Origin: an uncultured Clostridia bacterium | Lineage (GTDB): Bacteria; Bacillota; Clostridia; UBA1381 | Direction of reading: 5' to 3' | Length of the DNA stretch: 64,000 nucleotides | Assembly (NCBI GenBank): GCA_934462715.1 | Contig: CAKSIJ010000009.1 | Span: 55,589-119,588, forward strand | Shown: positions 1 through 8,923 of the stretch, piece after piece | How positions within the stretch are numbered: position 1 is the stretch's first letter | Layout: each line of letters opens with the position of its first letter | Notes under the pieces: model-generated | Databases searched by the model: none | What the model was told of the DNA's origin: nothing | Seen by the model: only the letters and a program-made list of their open reading frames with translations | Position numbers and translations under genes: made by a program

Positions 1-1
1 C

Positions 2-286
2 GTAACCGTTAAGAATACAGGTGATTTTGATGCTGCCGAAACGGTACAGTGCTATATCCGTGCCTGCAAATCGTCAATGACAAGACCGATAAAGGAATTG
101 AAAGGCTTTGACAAGCTGTTTATTTCAAAAGGCGAGAGCAAAACCACAGAGTTTGAAATCGGCTTTGATGAGCTGGGCTTCTATAACGGCAACGGTAAAT
201 TTGTTGTCGAGCCGGGTGAATTTAAGATTTATATAGGAAAAGACGCATGGTGCGAGGACTGTGTTTCTTTAAGAGTCAATCGGTAA
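2..286 (+). CDS. GH3 beta-glycosidase, C-terminal fragment (5' end outside window)
   Basis: The reading frame is open from the first bases and stops at 284-286, so only the last ~94 residues are present. They form the fibronectin III-like domain that closes most family 3 glycoside hydrolases: a VTVKNTGDFDAAETVQCY strand pair, a hydrophobic strand LKGFDKLFISKGESK, and a closing EPGEFKIYIGKDAW segment. The same domain ends the complete GH3 enzyme at 31081-33447. The catalytic domains would lie to the left of the window, so substrate cannot be judged. The 3' end overlaps, in another frame, a broken SGNH hydrolase fragment, which suggests a deletion immediately downstream of this gene. Confidence 0.8.
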   Translation, partial: VTVKNTGDFDAAETVQCYIRACKSSMTRPIKELKGFDKLFISKGESKTTEFEIGFDELGFYNGNGKFVVEPGEFKIYIGKDAWCEDCVSLRVNR

Positions 287-459
287 GTATTGCAGCTGCG
301 GCAGGGGATAAAAATGTGTATTATATAGCCCCGGAGGAATATTACGGAGCGGACAGCAGGCTTTGCACCGTTGACGGAACGCACCCGAATGATCTGGGCT
401 TCTACCGTATGGCAAAGGCGATTTATCCCGTAATGAAAAAGATGTTAAAAGCAGATTGA
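247..459 (+). pseudogene. SGNH/GDSL hydrolase C-terminal remnant
   Basis: About 55 residues upstream of the stop at 457-459 match the end of SGNH/GDSL esterases. The segment VDGTHPNDLGFYRMAKAI holds the block V catalytic Asp and His (DGTHPND) and is followed by the usual last helix. Nothing resembling blocks I-III (the GDS serine and the oxyanion Gly/Asn) lies upstream, where the DNA encodes the GH3 tail in another frame. There is no start codon with a ribosome binding site. I read this as the 3' end of an acetylesterase gene whose front was lost by deletion, joined directly to the GH3 gene. Carbohydrate esterases of this type often sit in pectin or xylan loci. Confidence 0.7.
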
Positions 460-469
460 TGATAAATAA

Positions 470-499
470 CGGCGGCAGAGCGTATATGCTCTGCCGCCG
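470..499. terminator. Bidirectional terminator between convergent genes
   Basis: A perfect 12-bp stem (CGGCGGCAGAGC at 470-481 and its complement at 488-499) with a 6-nt loop lies between two convergent coding ends (459 and 518). T-runs are modest on both sides, so it may work as a weak intrinsic terminator for both directions. Confidence 0.6.
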
Positions 500-517
500 A
501 GTATCTTTGAGGTGTAT

Positions 518-1837
518 TTACAATCTCCAGAATCTGATTCCGAGCTTTTTCAAATCGTCGATTTTATACAGACCCTTTACATCAATAAGGACTTTTTGTT
601 CCTGCGGTACATTTTTGTATAATTTATTGATATCGTCAAGCGGTATGCTTTTGTATTCGTCATGTGCCACCGCCATAATAATACAGTCTGCATTTTTTAT
701 TTCGGAAAGCTCCTTTAAATCGATATTGTATTCCTTTTTTGCGTCCGGCTTGCTTGCCCGACAGTCGGTTACTGTCGGTGTTATACCGTATTCTCTGAAT
801 CTGCCGATAATATCTGCTACCTTGGAATTTCTTATATCGGGGCAGTTTTCCTTGAAGGTCAGACCGAAAATGACAACCTTGGAATTTTTCGGGGATTGCC
901 CGGAAAGTATCATCTGCTTTATGGCGGAGTCAGCAACGAATTGCCCGATACCGTCGTTAACATTTCTCCCGGATAGTATAATCTGGCTGTGATAGCCTAA
1001 GTTTTCGGCTTCGTATGTGAAGTAATAAGGATCAACGCCGATACAGTGACCGCCGACAAGTCCCGGTCTGAAGCCCAATGCGTTCCATTTTGTGTTCATG
1101 CCGTCAACCACTTCGTTTGTATCTATGCCCATACGGTCAAAGACCATTGCAAGCTCGTTCATAAACGCAATATTTATATCACGCTGGCTGTTTTCGGCTA
1201 TCTTGATTGCTTCTGCTGTTTTTATAGATGAAACGGGATATGTGCCTATTTCGATAATGAGGTCATATAGGTTCTTTATTTCTTCGAGCGTATCGTTATC
1301 AATTCCCGATACAATTTTGCGAATGTTCTCCAGTCTGTGGACTTTATCTCCGGGATTTATCCGCTCGGGTGAATATCCGACTTTAAAATCAGTTCCGCAT
1401 TTTAACCCGGACTCTTTTTCGAGAATCGGTATGCATACGTTTTCCGTGACCCCGGGATAAACGGTTGATTCATAAACAACAATCGAATCCTTTGCTATAT
1501 TTTTGCCCAATATTTCACTGACGTTTACAATGGGCGCAAGATCCGGAGTTTTGTCGGGGTTAATCGGCGTAGGCACGGCAACTATGTGAAGCTTTGCGTC
1601 TTTTAACCGGTTCACATCGTTGGTAAATTCAACGGAGGTGTTTTTTACAGCCTCATGCCCGACTTCGCCGGTGGGGTCTGCTCCCGATTTGTAAAGCGTG
1701 ATTTTTTCACTGTTTAAATCAAAGCCGATAACCTTAATTTTTTTTGCAAATGCAACGGCGATAGGAAGACCGACATAGCCTAATCCCACTACCGATATTT
1801 TTTCCTGCTTGTTCAATAGTTTTTTGTATAAATTCAT
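518..1837 (-). CDS. UDP-sugar 6-dehydrogenase (nucleotide sugar dehydrogenase, TviB/WbpA type)
   Basis: This 439-residue protein would oxidise a UDP-hexose or UDP-HexNAc to the UDP-uronate with two NAD+ per turn, supplying uronic acids for a capsule or wall polysaccharide. The N-terminus carries the Rossmann motif GLGYVGLP (~18-25). The NAD-binding VPTPIN and ESTVYPG motifs follow. The catalytic cysteine lies in GGHCIGVDPYYF at Cys265, and the C-terminal UDP-binding domain includes FGLTFKENCPDIRNSK. Length and the GGHCIGVDPYY form fit the UDP-GlcNAc/UDP-GalNAc 6-dehydrogenase branch better than UDP-glucose dehydrogenase, but this is a family-level call. It stands alone on the minus strand with its own promoter and no other capsule genes nearby. 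It is not obviously linked to the catabolic loci. Confidence 0.88.
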   Translation of the reverse strand: MNLYKKLLNKQEKISVVGLGYVGLPIAVAFAKKIKVIGFDLNSEKITLYKSGADPTGEVGHEAVKNTSVEFTNDVNRLKDAKLHIVAVPTPINPDKTPDLAPIVNVSEILGKNIAKDSIVVYESTVYPGVTENVCIPILEKESGLKCGTDFKVGYSPERINPGDKVHRLENIRKIVSGIDNDTLEEIKNLYDLIIEIGTYPVSSIKTAEAIKIAENSQRDINIAFMNELAMVFDRMGIDTNEVVDGMNTKWNALGFRPGLVGGHCIGVDPYYFTYEAENLGYHSQIILSGRNVNDGIGQFVADSAIKQMILSGQSPKNSKVVIFGLTFKENCPDIRNSKVADIIGRFREYGITPTVTDCRASKPDAKKEYNIDLKELSEIKNADCIIMAVAHDEYKSIPLDDINKLYKNVPQEQKVLIDVKGLYKIDDLKKLGIRFWRL

Positions 1838-1884
1838 TTTTATTCTCCGTTTTTAAAGCGTCAATAATAAAATTCTTTTTTTTA

Positions 1885-1913
1885 ATTGTATTATAAATTC
1901 CTTTCAATGTCAA
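1885..1913 (-). promoter_or_regulatory. Sigma-A promoter of the UDP-sugar dehydrogenase gene
   Basis: Read on the minus strand, TTGACA (1913-1908), a 17-nt spacer and TACAAT (1890-1885) lie about 48 nt upstream of the start codon at 1837. Confidence 0.6.
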
Positions 1914-2040
1914 TTATCAAAGACCAATTTCGGCATTTTATAAAAACTATTGATTTTTTTAATTTTAAAGATGTGTAATGTAATCAAATGTGTAATATAT
2001 AAGATGAAATTATGGTATAATATTAACAAAATATTTTGTA

Positions 2041-2096
2041 TTCACAGTTTGTTAACATATGGTGTGATTTTGTTGCAAAAGTCCGAATCTGTTGCA
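2041..2096 (+). promoter_or_regulatory. Putative YesN-A operator: TTCACAG plus TGTTGCA direct repeat
   Basis: TTCACAG at 2041-2047 is followed 30 bp later by TGTTGCA at 2071-2077 and, 19 bp after that, by a second TGTTGCA at 2090-2096. The last copy ends 16 nt before the -35 box. The same three words with the same 30 and 19 bp spacing precede the GH39 gene. AraC-family activators usually bind two direct repeats upstream of -35, so this is a candidate autoregulatory site for the adjacent YesN. Confidence 0.5.
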
Positions 2097-2112
2097 GGAA
2101 CTTCCCAAATTA

Positions 2113-2141
2113 TTGAGCAATATAGAAAAAAATGCTATAAT
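2113..2141 (+). promoter_or_regulatory. Promoter of locus A (yesN-yesM operon)
   Basis: TTGAGC at 2113-2118, a 17-nt spacer and TATAAT at 2136-2141 with an extended -10 (TGC) lie about 95 nt before the yesN start. A second extended -10, TGGTATAAT at 2013-2021, has no clear -35. The rest of 1838-2235 is AT-rich and holds no convincing gene. Confidence 0.6.
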
Positions 2142-2235
2142 GAAATTGTTAAAACGGCTGTCAGACGAATAGGGTTTTGGCGGAAAAAGCTACATATTAA
2201 ACTGCTGTGAATATGCAATACCGGAGGGAAAAACA

Positions 2236-3471
2236 ATGTACAAAATTATAATTGCCGATGACGATGTAAAGTTTTTGGAGCAGTTTAAAAAAATTACCGA
2301 TTGGGAACGGTTTGAAATGAGCGTGGCGGCAAGCTTTGACAATGCCGAGGACGTGCTTGAATATGTAAAAAACAATATAGTAGACGCAATAATAACCGAT
2401 ATAGCAATGCCGGATATGACCGGACTTGATATTGCAAAGTATATTTACGATAATTATCCCAATGTCAAGGTTATGCTTTTCAGTGCTTTTCAAAGCTTTA
2501 AATATGCGCATGAGGCGCTTGAATACGGAGTGGTCGGTTATATGACAAAGCCGATTTATTTTGAAAAGCTCTACAAAAATCTTGAAAAGCTGAAACAGAT
2601 TCTGGACTCAAAGAAAAACGACGGATTTTTAAGCGACGAAATGATAGTCGGGCGAAGTGAATTTGTAAAAGAGTATTTTTGCATGGATAACGCTTACAAA
2701 TCAATAGTCCGTAATATGCTTGATAAAATCAATTTGCCGTATAACATACTTTATATGCCGTCGGCAGTCGTAACCTTTGAGATACGGAATGCGGACTACT
2801 ATATGGAAAACGTATGGAAGCACGGCGGCACCGCTCTTAACGAAACCATAAAAAGAATAACCTGCTACGGAAACGACAGCTTTTACTGTATTCCGCTGTA
2901 CGTTGCAGAAAATGATATAACAGTTTTAATCATAACAAAGAAACAGAATGGCCATTTTGAACAGTATATTGATGAAATCAAAAACAAAATGTCGGAAACG
3001 ATATCAATGAATATTGAACAGAGCGAAAAGCAATTTGCTGGCTCACTTGCCGATATGCGAAGGCTGATAAAGGACAGACAGAGCGAATATCTTGCGGCTG
3101 TCGGGAAAAATCTTAAAAGTCTGAGCAACGAAGAGGAAACGTTCAAGGAAAAATTGCAGAAGTATATTGAGGAAAACTGCCTTAGGGATATATCGAGAAG
3201 CGACGCCGCAAAGGAGTTTTTCATGAACGAATCCGCATTCAGCCGTCTTTTTAAAGATGAGTTCGGCGAAAGCTTTATAGATTATGTCAGCCATATACGA
3301 ATGGAAAAAATCAAGCAAAAAATTATAGATAATGATGACAGTATTACCGAACTGTACGAAGAATGCGGATATAAAAGCAAATCACAATTTTTCAGAGTTT
3401 TTCGGCAGTATACGGGAATGACACCTTTGGAATACAGAAAGCGCCACATGACGGAAACACAGACGGATTAA
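2236..3471 (+). CDS. YesN-type response regulator (REC + AraC DNA-binding domain), locus A
   Basis: The 411-residue protein begins with a receiver domain: acidic pocket ADDD at 7-10, phospho-acceptor Asp55 in ITDIAMPD, and the conserved Lys in MTKPI. A middle region of ~130 residues separates it from a C-terminal AraC/XylS double helix-turn-helix (about 310-405), whose second helix pair ends CGYKSKSQFFRVFRQYTGMTPLEYRKR. It is the partner of the YesM-type kinase that starts 52 nt downstream. Together they should sense an extracellular carbohydrate and activate the ABC and enzyme genes behind them. AraC-type YesN regulators commonly act as local activators of such operons. The ribosome binding site GGAGGG at 2223-2228 supports this start. 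Confidence 0.9.
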   Translation: MYKIIIADDDVKFLEQFKKITDWERFEMSVAASFDNAEDVLEYVKNNIVDAIITDIAMPDMTGLDIAKYIYDNYPNVKVMLFSAFQSFKYAHEALEYGVVGYMTKPIYFEKLYKNLEKLKQILDSKKNDGFLSDEMIVGRSEFVKEYFCMDNAYKSIVRNMLDKINLPYNILYMPSAVVTFEIRNADYYMENVWKHGGTALNETIKRITCYGNDSFYCIPLYVAENDITVLIITKKQNGHFEQYIDEIKNKMSETISMNIEQSEKQFAGSLADMRRLIKDRQSEYLAAVGKNLKSLSNEEETFKEKLQKYIEENCLRDISRSDAAKEFFMNESAFSRLFKDEFGESFIDYVSHIRMEKIKQKIIDNDDSITELYEECGYKSKSQFFRVFRQYTGMTPLEYRKRHMTETQTD

Positions 3472-3522
3472 TGCATTTTACTGCCTTTTGTCATTCCGGC
3501 GGTATGGAAAGGAACGGTTAAT

Positions 3523-5175
3523 ATGAAAACCAAAACGATTATTAATCTGATGAAAAATACACGGTGGCAGGGCTCATTTGTGAAATTCAGAAATGCCGTT
3601 ATGCTGTTTTTCCTTATTCCGGTTATATCCTGCGATGTTGTTTTATCCATCATATATGCGCAAAAAACGATAAATGAAATGAAAAACAAAATAGATATTG
3701 CGTATCTGCGAACCTCAATGCAGTTGGAGGAGCAGTTTGAAATAATCAACAATTCATATGACAGAATATCGCAAAACTCGTATGTAAAAAAAATTTTGCT
3801 TTCAAATCTCGATGAAATGTCCGGGCGCGAGGCAACGGTTGCAGGGGGGCAGATAAATGCTCTTATATCGGAAACGGTAAAAACGGTTTCCAATCTGAGC
3901 AGTGTCGGAATATACAGCAGACACAACAATTATCTGATTTCGAGCAAGGGCAGCAGGTACATGAATGACGGTGGCGAGGAATGGTACATAAAGTTCAATG
4001 ACAAGCGCAAAAGCGATTTTATATATGAAGAAAACGGCTGCATTACGGTATGTCACGGAATCAGTATCGAAGACAACATGGCGGGCATATTGATTTATGA
4101 AATAGATAAGCAGCAGCTTGCGGAATCGTTAAGACTTGAAGATTATACGCTTGATCTCGGGCTTGTTATTAAAAACATTGACGGAACGGAGCTTCTGCGT
4201 TACGGAAATACCGCCGAAGCAGACAAATCGGACATGATTCACAATCTGAACAGCGAATCGCTTACAGAGGTGCTTGTTGCGGGAACAGAAAACATTATCT
4301 CGGTATACAAAACCATAGCCTTATGTACGCTGATATTTCTTGGAGTCGGCGCTGCGGCGGCAATCGTGCTTGCGTTTTTCTGCTCGATGTATCTGTATGA
4401 CAGCTTATCAAATGTGTTATCTAAGGTTGATACCTTTGAAGAAAAGGACGATAACAATATAAAAATAATGAACAACAATCTGCTCGACAGCATAAGCAGC
4501 AGCGACAACATAGAGGAACAGCTTGCACAGAGCCTTAACGCACTGCACAGGGCGCAGCTTTCGGCACTGCAAATGCAGATAAGTCCTCATTTTGTGTTTA
4601 ACGTTTTGAATTTTGCCAATTCAACGATTCTCGGGATAACACGCTGCGACAATGACGCGGTTAAAATAATCGCCCTGCTCTGCGAAATATTTGAATTTGT
4701 TATGAGCGAGCCGAAATACATGACTACCGTTGCCGAGGAAACGGATATTGTTGAGAAGTATATAGAGATAGAAAGGCTCAAAACGGGAATTGACATCGAA
4801 GCGGATTTTGATATTGACGATGAGCTTTGGGAAATGAACTGTCCCAAAATGTTTATGCAGCCGATAATAGAAAATTCAATTATGCATGGGCTGAAAAAAG
4901 AGAAAATAAAAAAAGGTAAAATAACCGTTTCGGTACAAAAGGAAAATGATTGCATTGAGTTCAGAATCAGCGATAACGGCAAAGGGATAAACCAGAGCAA
5001 GCTGGAGGAAATAAGAGAACAGCTGAAGGATTCCTTTACCGACCGTTCAAAGCATATCGGAATGTTGAACGTGAACCAGAGAATAAAGCTTATCTACGGT
5101 AATGAATGGGGCATGAGCGTGGATTCGGGCGACAGCGGAACTCAGATTGTCATTCGTATTCCGAGAGAGCAATAA
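3523..5175 (+). CDS. YesM-type sensor histidine kinase, locus A
   Basis: This 550-residue membrane kinase has a first transmembrane helix at about 26-48 and an extracellular sensory region of ~215 residues. A second helix follows at ~265-292, then a coiled linker. The YesM-family phospho-acceptor block QISPHFVFNVLNFANS carries His356, and the ATPase domain has N-box QPIIENSIMHG (Asn451) and G-box DNGKGI (from Asp484). The extracellular part probably detects the sugar directly or through a binding protein; the ligand is unknown. The gene follows yesN after 52 nt and precedes the lyase gene by 32 nt, indicating co-transcription. Confidence 0.9.
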   Translation: MKTKTIINLMKNTRWQGSFVKFRNAVMLFFLIPVISCDVVLSIIYAQKTINEMKNKIDIAYLRTSMQLEEQFEIINNSYDRISQNSYVKKILLSNLDEMSGREATVAGGQINALISETVKTVSNLSSVGIYSRHNNYLISSKGSRYMNDGGEEWYIKFNDKRKSDFIYEENGCITVCHGISIEDNMAGILIYEIDKQQLAESLRLEDYTLDLGLVIKNIDGTELLRYGNTAEADKSDMIHNLNSESLTEVLVAGTENIISVYKTIALCTLIFLGVGAAAAIVLAFFCSMYLYDSLSNVLSKVDTFEEKDDNNIKIMNNNLLDSISSSDNIEEQLAQSLNALHRAQLSALQMQISPHFVFNVLNFANSTILGITRCDNDAVKIIALLCEIFEFVMSEPKYMTTVAEETDIVEKYIEIERLKTGIDIEADFDIDDELWEMNCPKMFMQPIIENSIMHGLKKEKIKKGKITVSVQKENDCIEFRISDNGKGINQSKLEEIREQLKDSFTDRSKHIGMLNVNQRIKLIYGNEWGMSVDSGDSGTQIVIRIPREQ

Positions 5176-5207
5176 ATAATAAAAAATTCGGTCAAGGAGA
5201 GAAAAAG

Positions 5208-7373
5208 ATGTACATAAGGCTTATTAAGGGCGGAGAAAAGGGCATTATCGAACCGTTTTTTGACGGAGGAGAGGCATACAGAGATTATCATAAGTATGTA
5301 ACATTAAATAATTACAAGGTTGAACCGGAGGGAGCGGCAAGACAGATTTGGTCATGTATTAAGCTGTCGGTAATACCGCACAAAAAAACAACGGCGGAAA
5401 GAAGCTGTGAACTTGATACGGGACGGTTTGACGAAATCTATGTTGAAGCAAAGCTTCCGACCTATGCTGTTATCAGACTGATGATCAACGGCGAGGAAGT
5501 AATAAATCAAAAGGGGACGGGAAAAAGCGATGAGTATTACGGAAAGCTTAAGGTACACGGTATAAAAAGTATTCGCCTTGAGTTTGAAAACACATCAGAC
5601 ACATTGTATGAAGCAACGGTCAATTACATAGGCGTAAGGGACAGTAAATTTCCAAGCGAGGGAGAAATAAAAGGAACAAACACAATTCCCGACTGGGAGG
5701 GGTGCTTTGAGGAAAATCCGAAAATCGAGCTGTTTACAAGCTTTTTTGAGGAGGACGGAGAGCATTTAAGGGAAAAAATGAAAAGCCCGTTTTATGCCAA
5801 AACCTTTGAAAAGACAAAGGAGCTTGCGTTAAAATACTATGATTATACCCCGGAAAACGATATTGAAAGAATAATCGTAAACCGAAACGGAGTTGAGTTT
5901 TATAACGGAGCGGTGCTGCTTTCATTTGTGGGCTTTATCGAAAAGGATATAGAGCTGATAAAAATGGGTGCGCGCTATGCCTTATCGCTTGCAAGCTGCC
6001 GGACATGGTATGTTGACGAAAAGGAGCTTGCCGTTGGTATAACCTGGAACAACAGGGTATTCAGAGAAGCGTTCGCAAGCTTTGGAATAAGTCTGTTTTT
6101 GGAGTTCGGCGGAAGTATTTTAACATGGCACGGAAGAAATTATCTTTACGAAGCTTTGGTTAATAAGGGAATATCGAGGCTTGACGGCGACTTTAAGAGA
6201 ATGGAATACATCTATCACATGAACCAGGGTCTTGCGTTTTCGCCGGGCTACATATATGCGCTGATATGTCTTACAAAGCGATTCCCGAGGTACAAAAAGA
6301 GGATAGACGAGATAGAAGCGGACGTTGACGAGATGCTTTCGGGGACAATAAACCCGGACGGCGGAATCGTTGAGGGACTGGGGTATTACAGCTACACGAT
6401 CGAATCCTACTGTCTGACTGCGTGCGCACTGGCAAAGTACAGAGGAAAGAGCATTTACGAATACATAAACGGCAGACTTGACAAGGCGAGCGATTTTATG
6501 CTTACCATGACGGGCGGTGAAAACATATTCAGAACGTTAGGCGATACCGGAAGATTCAACTTTGGACGGCACGTTTGTATGTTTATGTATCAGGCGACAA
6601 AAAATCCGCTTTGGAAAAAGTATCATGAAATAGCCGAAAGAAAAAGACCGGAGGGGAGTGCTGTCGGAGGGTGGAATATGGCATATCTGCTTTTCGGCGA
6701 GCCATTTGACTATGACGAATCCGAAAACGTTGAAATCAAAGACGGATTTTATTGTTTCCCCGACTGCGGATATGCATATTTAAAGCGTGACGGGGTGGAA
6801 TTTTTTGGGGTTTCGGGCAAAAGCTTTTCGCACTGTCACCCGGACAAGGGAAGCTTTACTATAGACCTTGACGGCGAGCCTATTCTGATTGACAGAGGAA
6901 TGGTCGCTTACAGCGAAGCGTGTGCCGATGAAATATCCGCCACGGCGGCGCACAACACGGCAGTGCCGATAGTTGACGGATATTTAATAAACCAAAACTC
7001 ACAGCACGGCTACGGAAGCACGATGAGGGTCAGCAAATATGAAAACGGCTTGTTGGAATGGGTTTGCGACAATGACAATGTATGGGACAAAACAATTGTT
7101 AAAAGAAACGTAAGAACAATAAAATCGGCAAATCCTTATGAATACGAAATTACCGATGAATTTGAATTTACAAGACCGCTTTCGGCGGCGTTCATACTCA
7201 ATATGTATGACGATAAGCACGTTACGGCAGAGCCGGTTAACTGGGTTCCGCAGGAAAGAGTTTACGAGCCTTTCAGCTGCGATTATGCAAAAAAAGAGGT
7301 TATGCGGCTGAAGCTTATATCTGAGCCGGGGGAGAAGCTTACGCTTGTCACAAGGGTTCGCATTATAAGATAA
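5208..7373 (+). CDS. Heparinase II/III-like polysaccharide lyase (cytoplasmic)
   Basis: The start at 5208 is chosen over an upstream in-frame ATG at 5106 because AAGGAGAG lies 6-13 nt before it and the upstream one is buried in the kinase gene. The 721-residue product has no signal peptide. An N-terminal beta region (1-160) precedes an alpha/alpha toroid (about 180-480). The C-terminal heparinase II/III beta-sandwich carries SHCHPDKGSFTIDLDGEP with His542/His544, DRGMVAYS, and an HNTAV block with His582. Enzymes of this fold cleave uronic-acid polysaccharides by beta-elimination. Being cytoplasmic, it should act on imported uronate-containing oligosaccharides. The specific PL family and substrate cannot be assigned from sequence alone. 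Confidence 0.8.
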   Translation: MYIRLIKGGEKGIIEPFFDGGEAYRDYHKYVTLNNYKVEPEGAARQIWSCIKLSVIPHKKTTAERSCELDTGRFDEIYVEAKLPTYAVIRLMINGEEVINQKGTGKSDEYYGKLKVHGIKSIRLEFENTSDTLYEATVNYIGVRDSKFPSEGEIKGTNTIPDWEGCFEENPKIELFTSFFEEDGEHLREKMKSPFYAKTFEKTKELALKYYDYTPENDIERIIVNRNGVEFYNGAVLLSFVGFIEKDIELIKMGARYALSLASCRTWYVDEKELAVGITWNNRVFREAFASFGISLFLEFGGSILTWHGRNYLYEALVNKGISRLDGDFKRMEYIYHMNQGLAFSPGYIYALICLTKRFPRYKKRIDEIEADVDEMLSGTINPDGGIVEGLGYYSYTIESYCLTACALAKYRGKSIYEYINGRLDKASDFMLTMTGGENIFRTLGDTGRFNFGRHVCMFMYQATKNPLWKKYHEIAERKRPEGSAVGGWNMAYLLFGEPFDYDESENVEIKDGFYCFPDCGYAYLKRDGVEFFGVSGKSFSHCHPDKGSFTIDLDGEPILIDRGMVAYSEACADEISATAAHNTAVPIVDGYLINQNSQHGYGSTMRVSKYENGLLEWVCDNDNVWDKTIVKRNVRTIKSANPYEYEITDEFEFTRPLSAAFILNMYDDKHVTAEPVNWVPQERVYEPFSCDYAKKEVMRLKLISEPGEKLTLVTRVRIIR

Positions 7374-7436
7374 AATTGCTTATTTCGGAAAAATCCTGAA
7401 ATATAGACAAAAAACCACAGGAAGGAGTGATTAAAC

Positions 7437-8903
7437 GTGAAAAATGAAGATTTTTACGGGAAAGGAGGGCAGAAGATTACGCTTAAAAGAATTTTATTGT
7501 CAGTACTTGCTGCTGTCACAGTTTGGAACATAATAGGCTGTAAGCCGAAAAGAAGCGAAGTAACAGAGCTTGTATGGGCGGTGCCGGGAAACCGTGCGGA
7601 CGGATTTGACGCTGTTGAGAAAAAAATCAATGAGATAACGCTGAAAAGACTTAACACTCGCATTACCTTTGATTTTCTGAGCAGCAGCGACTATCAGAAC
7701 AGGATAAATTCAAAAATTGAAACGGGAGAGCCGATTGATTTGTGCTTTACCGGTTATCTTGACTCATACATGGCGAGGGTTTTTGACGACAGGCTCATGC
7801 CTTTGAATGAACTGCTTGAATATGTTCCGAACCTTAAAGAAAGCGTTCCGGAGTATCTCTGGGACGGGGCGAGAATACAGGGGAAAATTTACGCAGTACC
7901 CAACGAACAGATTTCAGCTTCGTCAACGGCTATGGTTATATCAAAGGAATTGGCGGACAAATATAATTTTGATGTTACAAAGGTTAAGGCTTCTGCGGAT
8001 ATAGAGCCGCTTTTGAAAGCCTTGAAAGAAAACGAACCGGATGTTTATCCTATAAAGATGAACTGGGGACTTAACGGAATATCCTCTTTAGATTCGGGTG
8101 AGTTTTACGAGGGCTCTTATGCAGGCGCATACATAAAATATGACAACGGAAAAATAACCGTTCCTTTGGTAACGGAGGACGAAAACAGAATTGAAGCTGT
8201 AAAGCTTGTAAGAAACTGGTACAACAGCGGCTATATACGCCGTGATGTGGCGGTTGCGGGCGACAGTGCGGCGGAGCTTGCGGACGGTAAATACGCAGTC
8301 TGGTTTGAGCCCTACAAGCCGGGAATAGAACGTCAAAGACAGCTTTTGACCGGAAACGATGTGTATGCGGTGCAGATTTCACAGCCGTATATGTCATCGG
8401 GAAGTATTCAGGGCGCAATGACCGGAATACCCACATCGTCGGCTCATGCTTTTGAAGCTATCAAGCTGTTGGAGCTGGTGAACACAGAACCGGAAATTTT
8501 GAATTTGCTCACATTCGGAATTGAAAACAAAAACTACAAAAAAATATCTACAAATGTTGTGCAGAGAATAGGCGAGCAATTTTCATATCAGACATGGCTT
8601 TTCGGGAATCAGTTTTTGGTTTACACGGACAGCAAGCAGGACGGGGACGTTTGGGAAAAAACAAGAGAAATAAACAACAATGCGGTTAAATCTCCGCTTA
8701 TAGGCTTTGCGGCGGAAACCTCGGGCATTGCAACGGAAATTACAAGGTGCAACGAGGTTGTCAGCAGGTATTCGGCGATGAACAACGGTTCGGAAGAACC
8801 GGCTGATTACTGGGAACAGTTCGATACCGAGCTGAAAGCCGCAGGGGCAGAGGTTATCAGGCAGGAGCTTGAAAAACAAATAGATGAGTTTTTAAACAAA
8901 TAA
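7437..8903 (+). CDS. Sugar ABC transporter substrate-binding lipoprotein (DUF3502 type), locus A copy 1
   Basis: This is an extracellular solute-binding lipoprotein of the LplA/YtcQ kind. A hydrophobic signal ends at the lipobox IIGC (Cys35), followed by a two-lobe binding fold and a C-terminal segment shared with the other two binding proteins of this window (EYW/DYW block, then a helix ending KQIDEFLNK). The GTG start at 7437 has AAGGAG nine nt upstream. A second, stronger AAAGGAGG (7461-7468) sits before an ATT codon at 7476. Starting there would give a normal short lipoprotein signal, so the annotated N-terminus may be a 13-residue extension. It lies far upstream of the permeases, and a second binding protein follows them. 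Confidence 0.85.
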   Translation: MKNEDFYGKGGQKITLKRILLSVLAAVTVWNIIGCKPKRSEVTELVWAVPGNRADGFDAVEKKINEITLKRLNTRITFDFLSSSDYQNRINSKIETGEPIDLCFTGYLDSYMARVFDDRLMPLNELLEYVPNLKESVPEYLWDGARIQGKIYAVPNEQISASSTAMVISKELADKYNFDVTKVKASADIEPLLKALKENEPDVYPIKMNWGLNGISSLDSGEFYEGSYAGAYIKYDNGKITVPLVTEDENRIEAVKLVRNWYNSGYIRRDVAVAGDSAAELADGKYAVWFEPYKPGIERQRQLLTGNDVYAVQISQPYMSSGSIQGAMTGIPTSSAHAFEAIKLLELVNTEPEILNLLTFGIENKNYKKISTNVVQRIGEQFSYQTWLFGNQFLVYTDSKQDGDVWEKTREINNNAVKSPLIGFAAETSGIATEITRCNEVVSRYSAMNNGSEEPADYWEQFDTELKAAGAEVIRQELEKQIDEFLNK

Positions 8904-8923
8904 TTTAAGGAGGCTTTTAAAAA

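Noticed and set aside
2..459. GH3 tail and SGNH fragment as one frameshifted gene
   Set aside because: The two parts belong to unrelated enzyme families and the GH3 domain is complete up to its stop, so a simple frameshift does not explain them.
2041..2066. TCACA...TGTGA as a CRP-type site
   Set aside because: The half-site spacing is too wide for CRP, and cAMP-CRP control is not expected in Clostridia; TTCACAG is better explained by the array shared with the GH39 promoter.
1950..2210. A small plus-strand protein in the yesN upstream region
   Set aside because: The region is AT-rich and carries the promoter and operator; no ribosome binding site or protein-like composition supports it.
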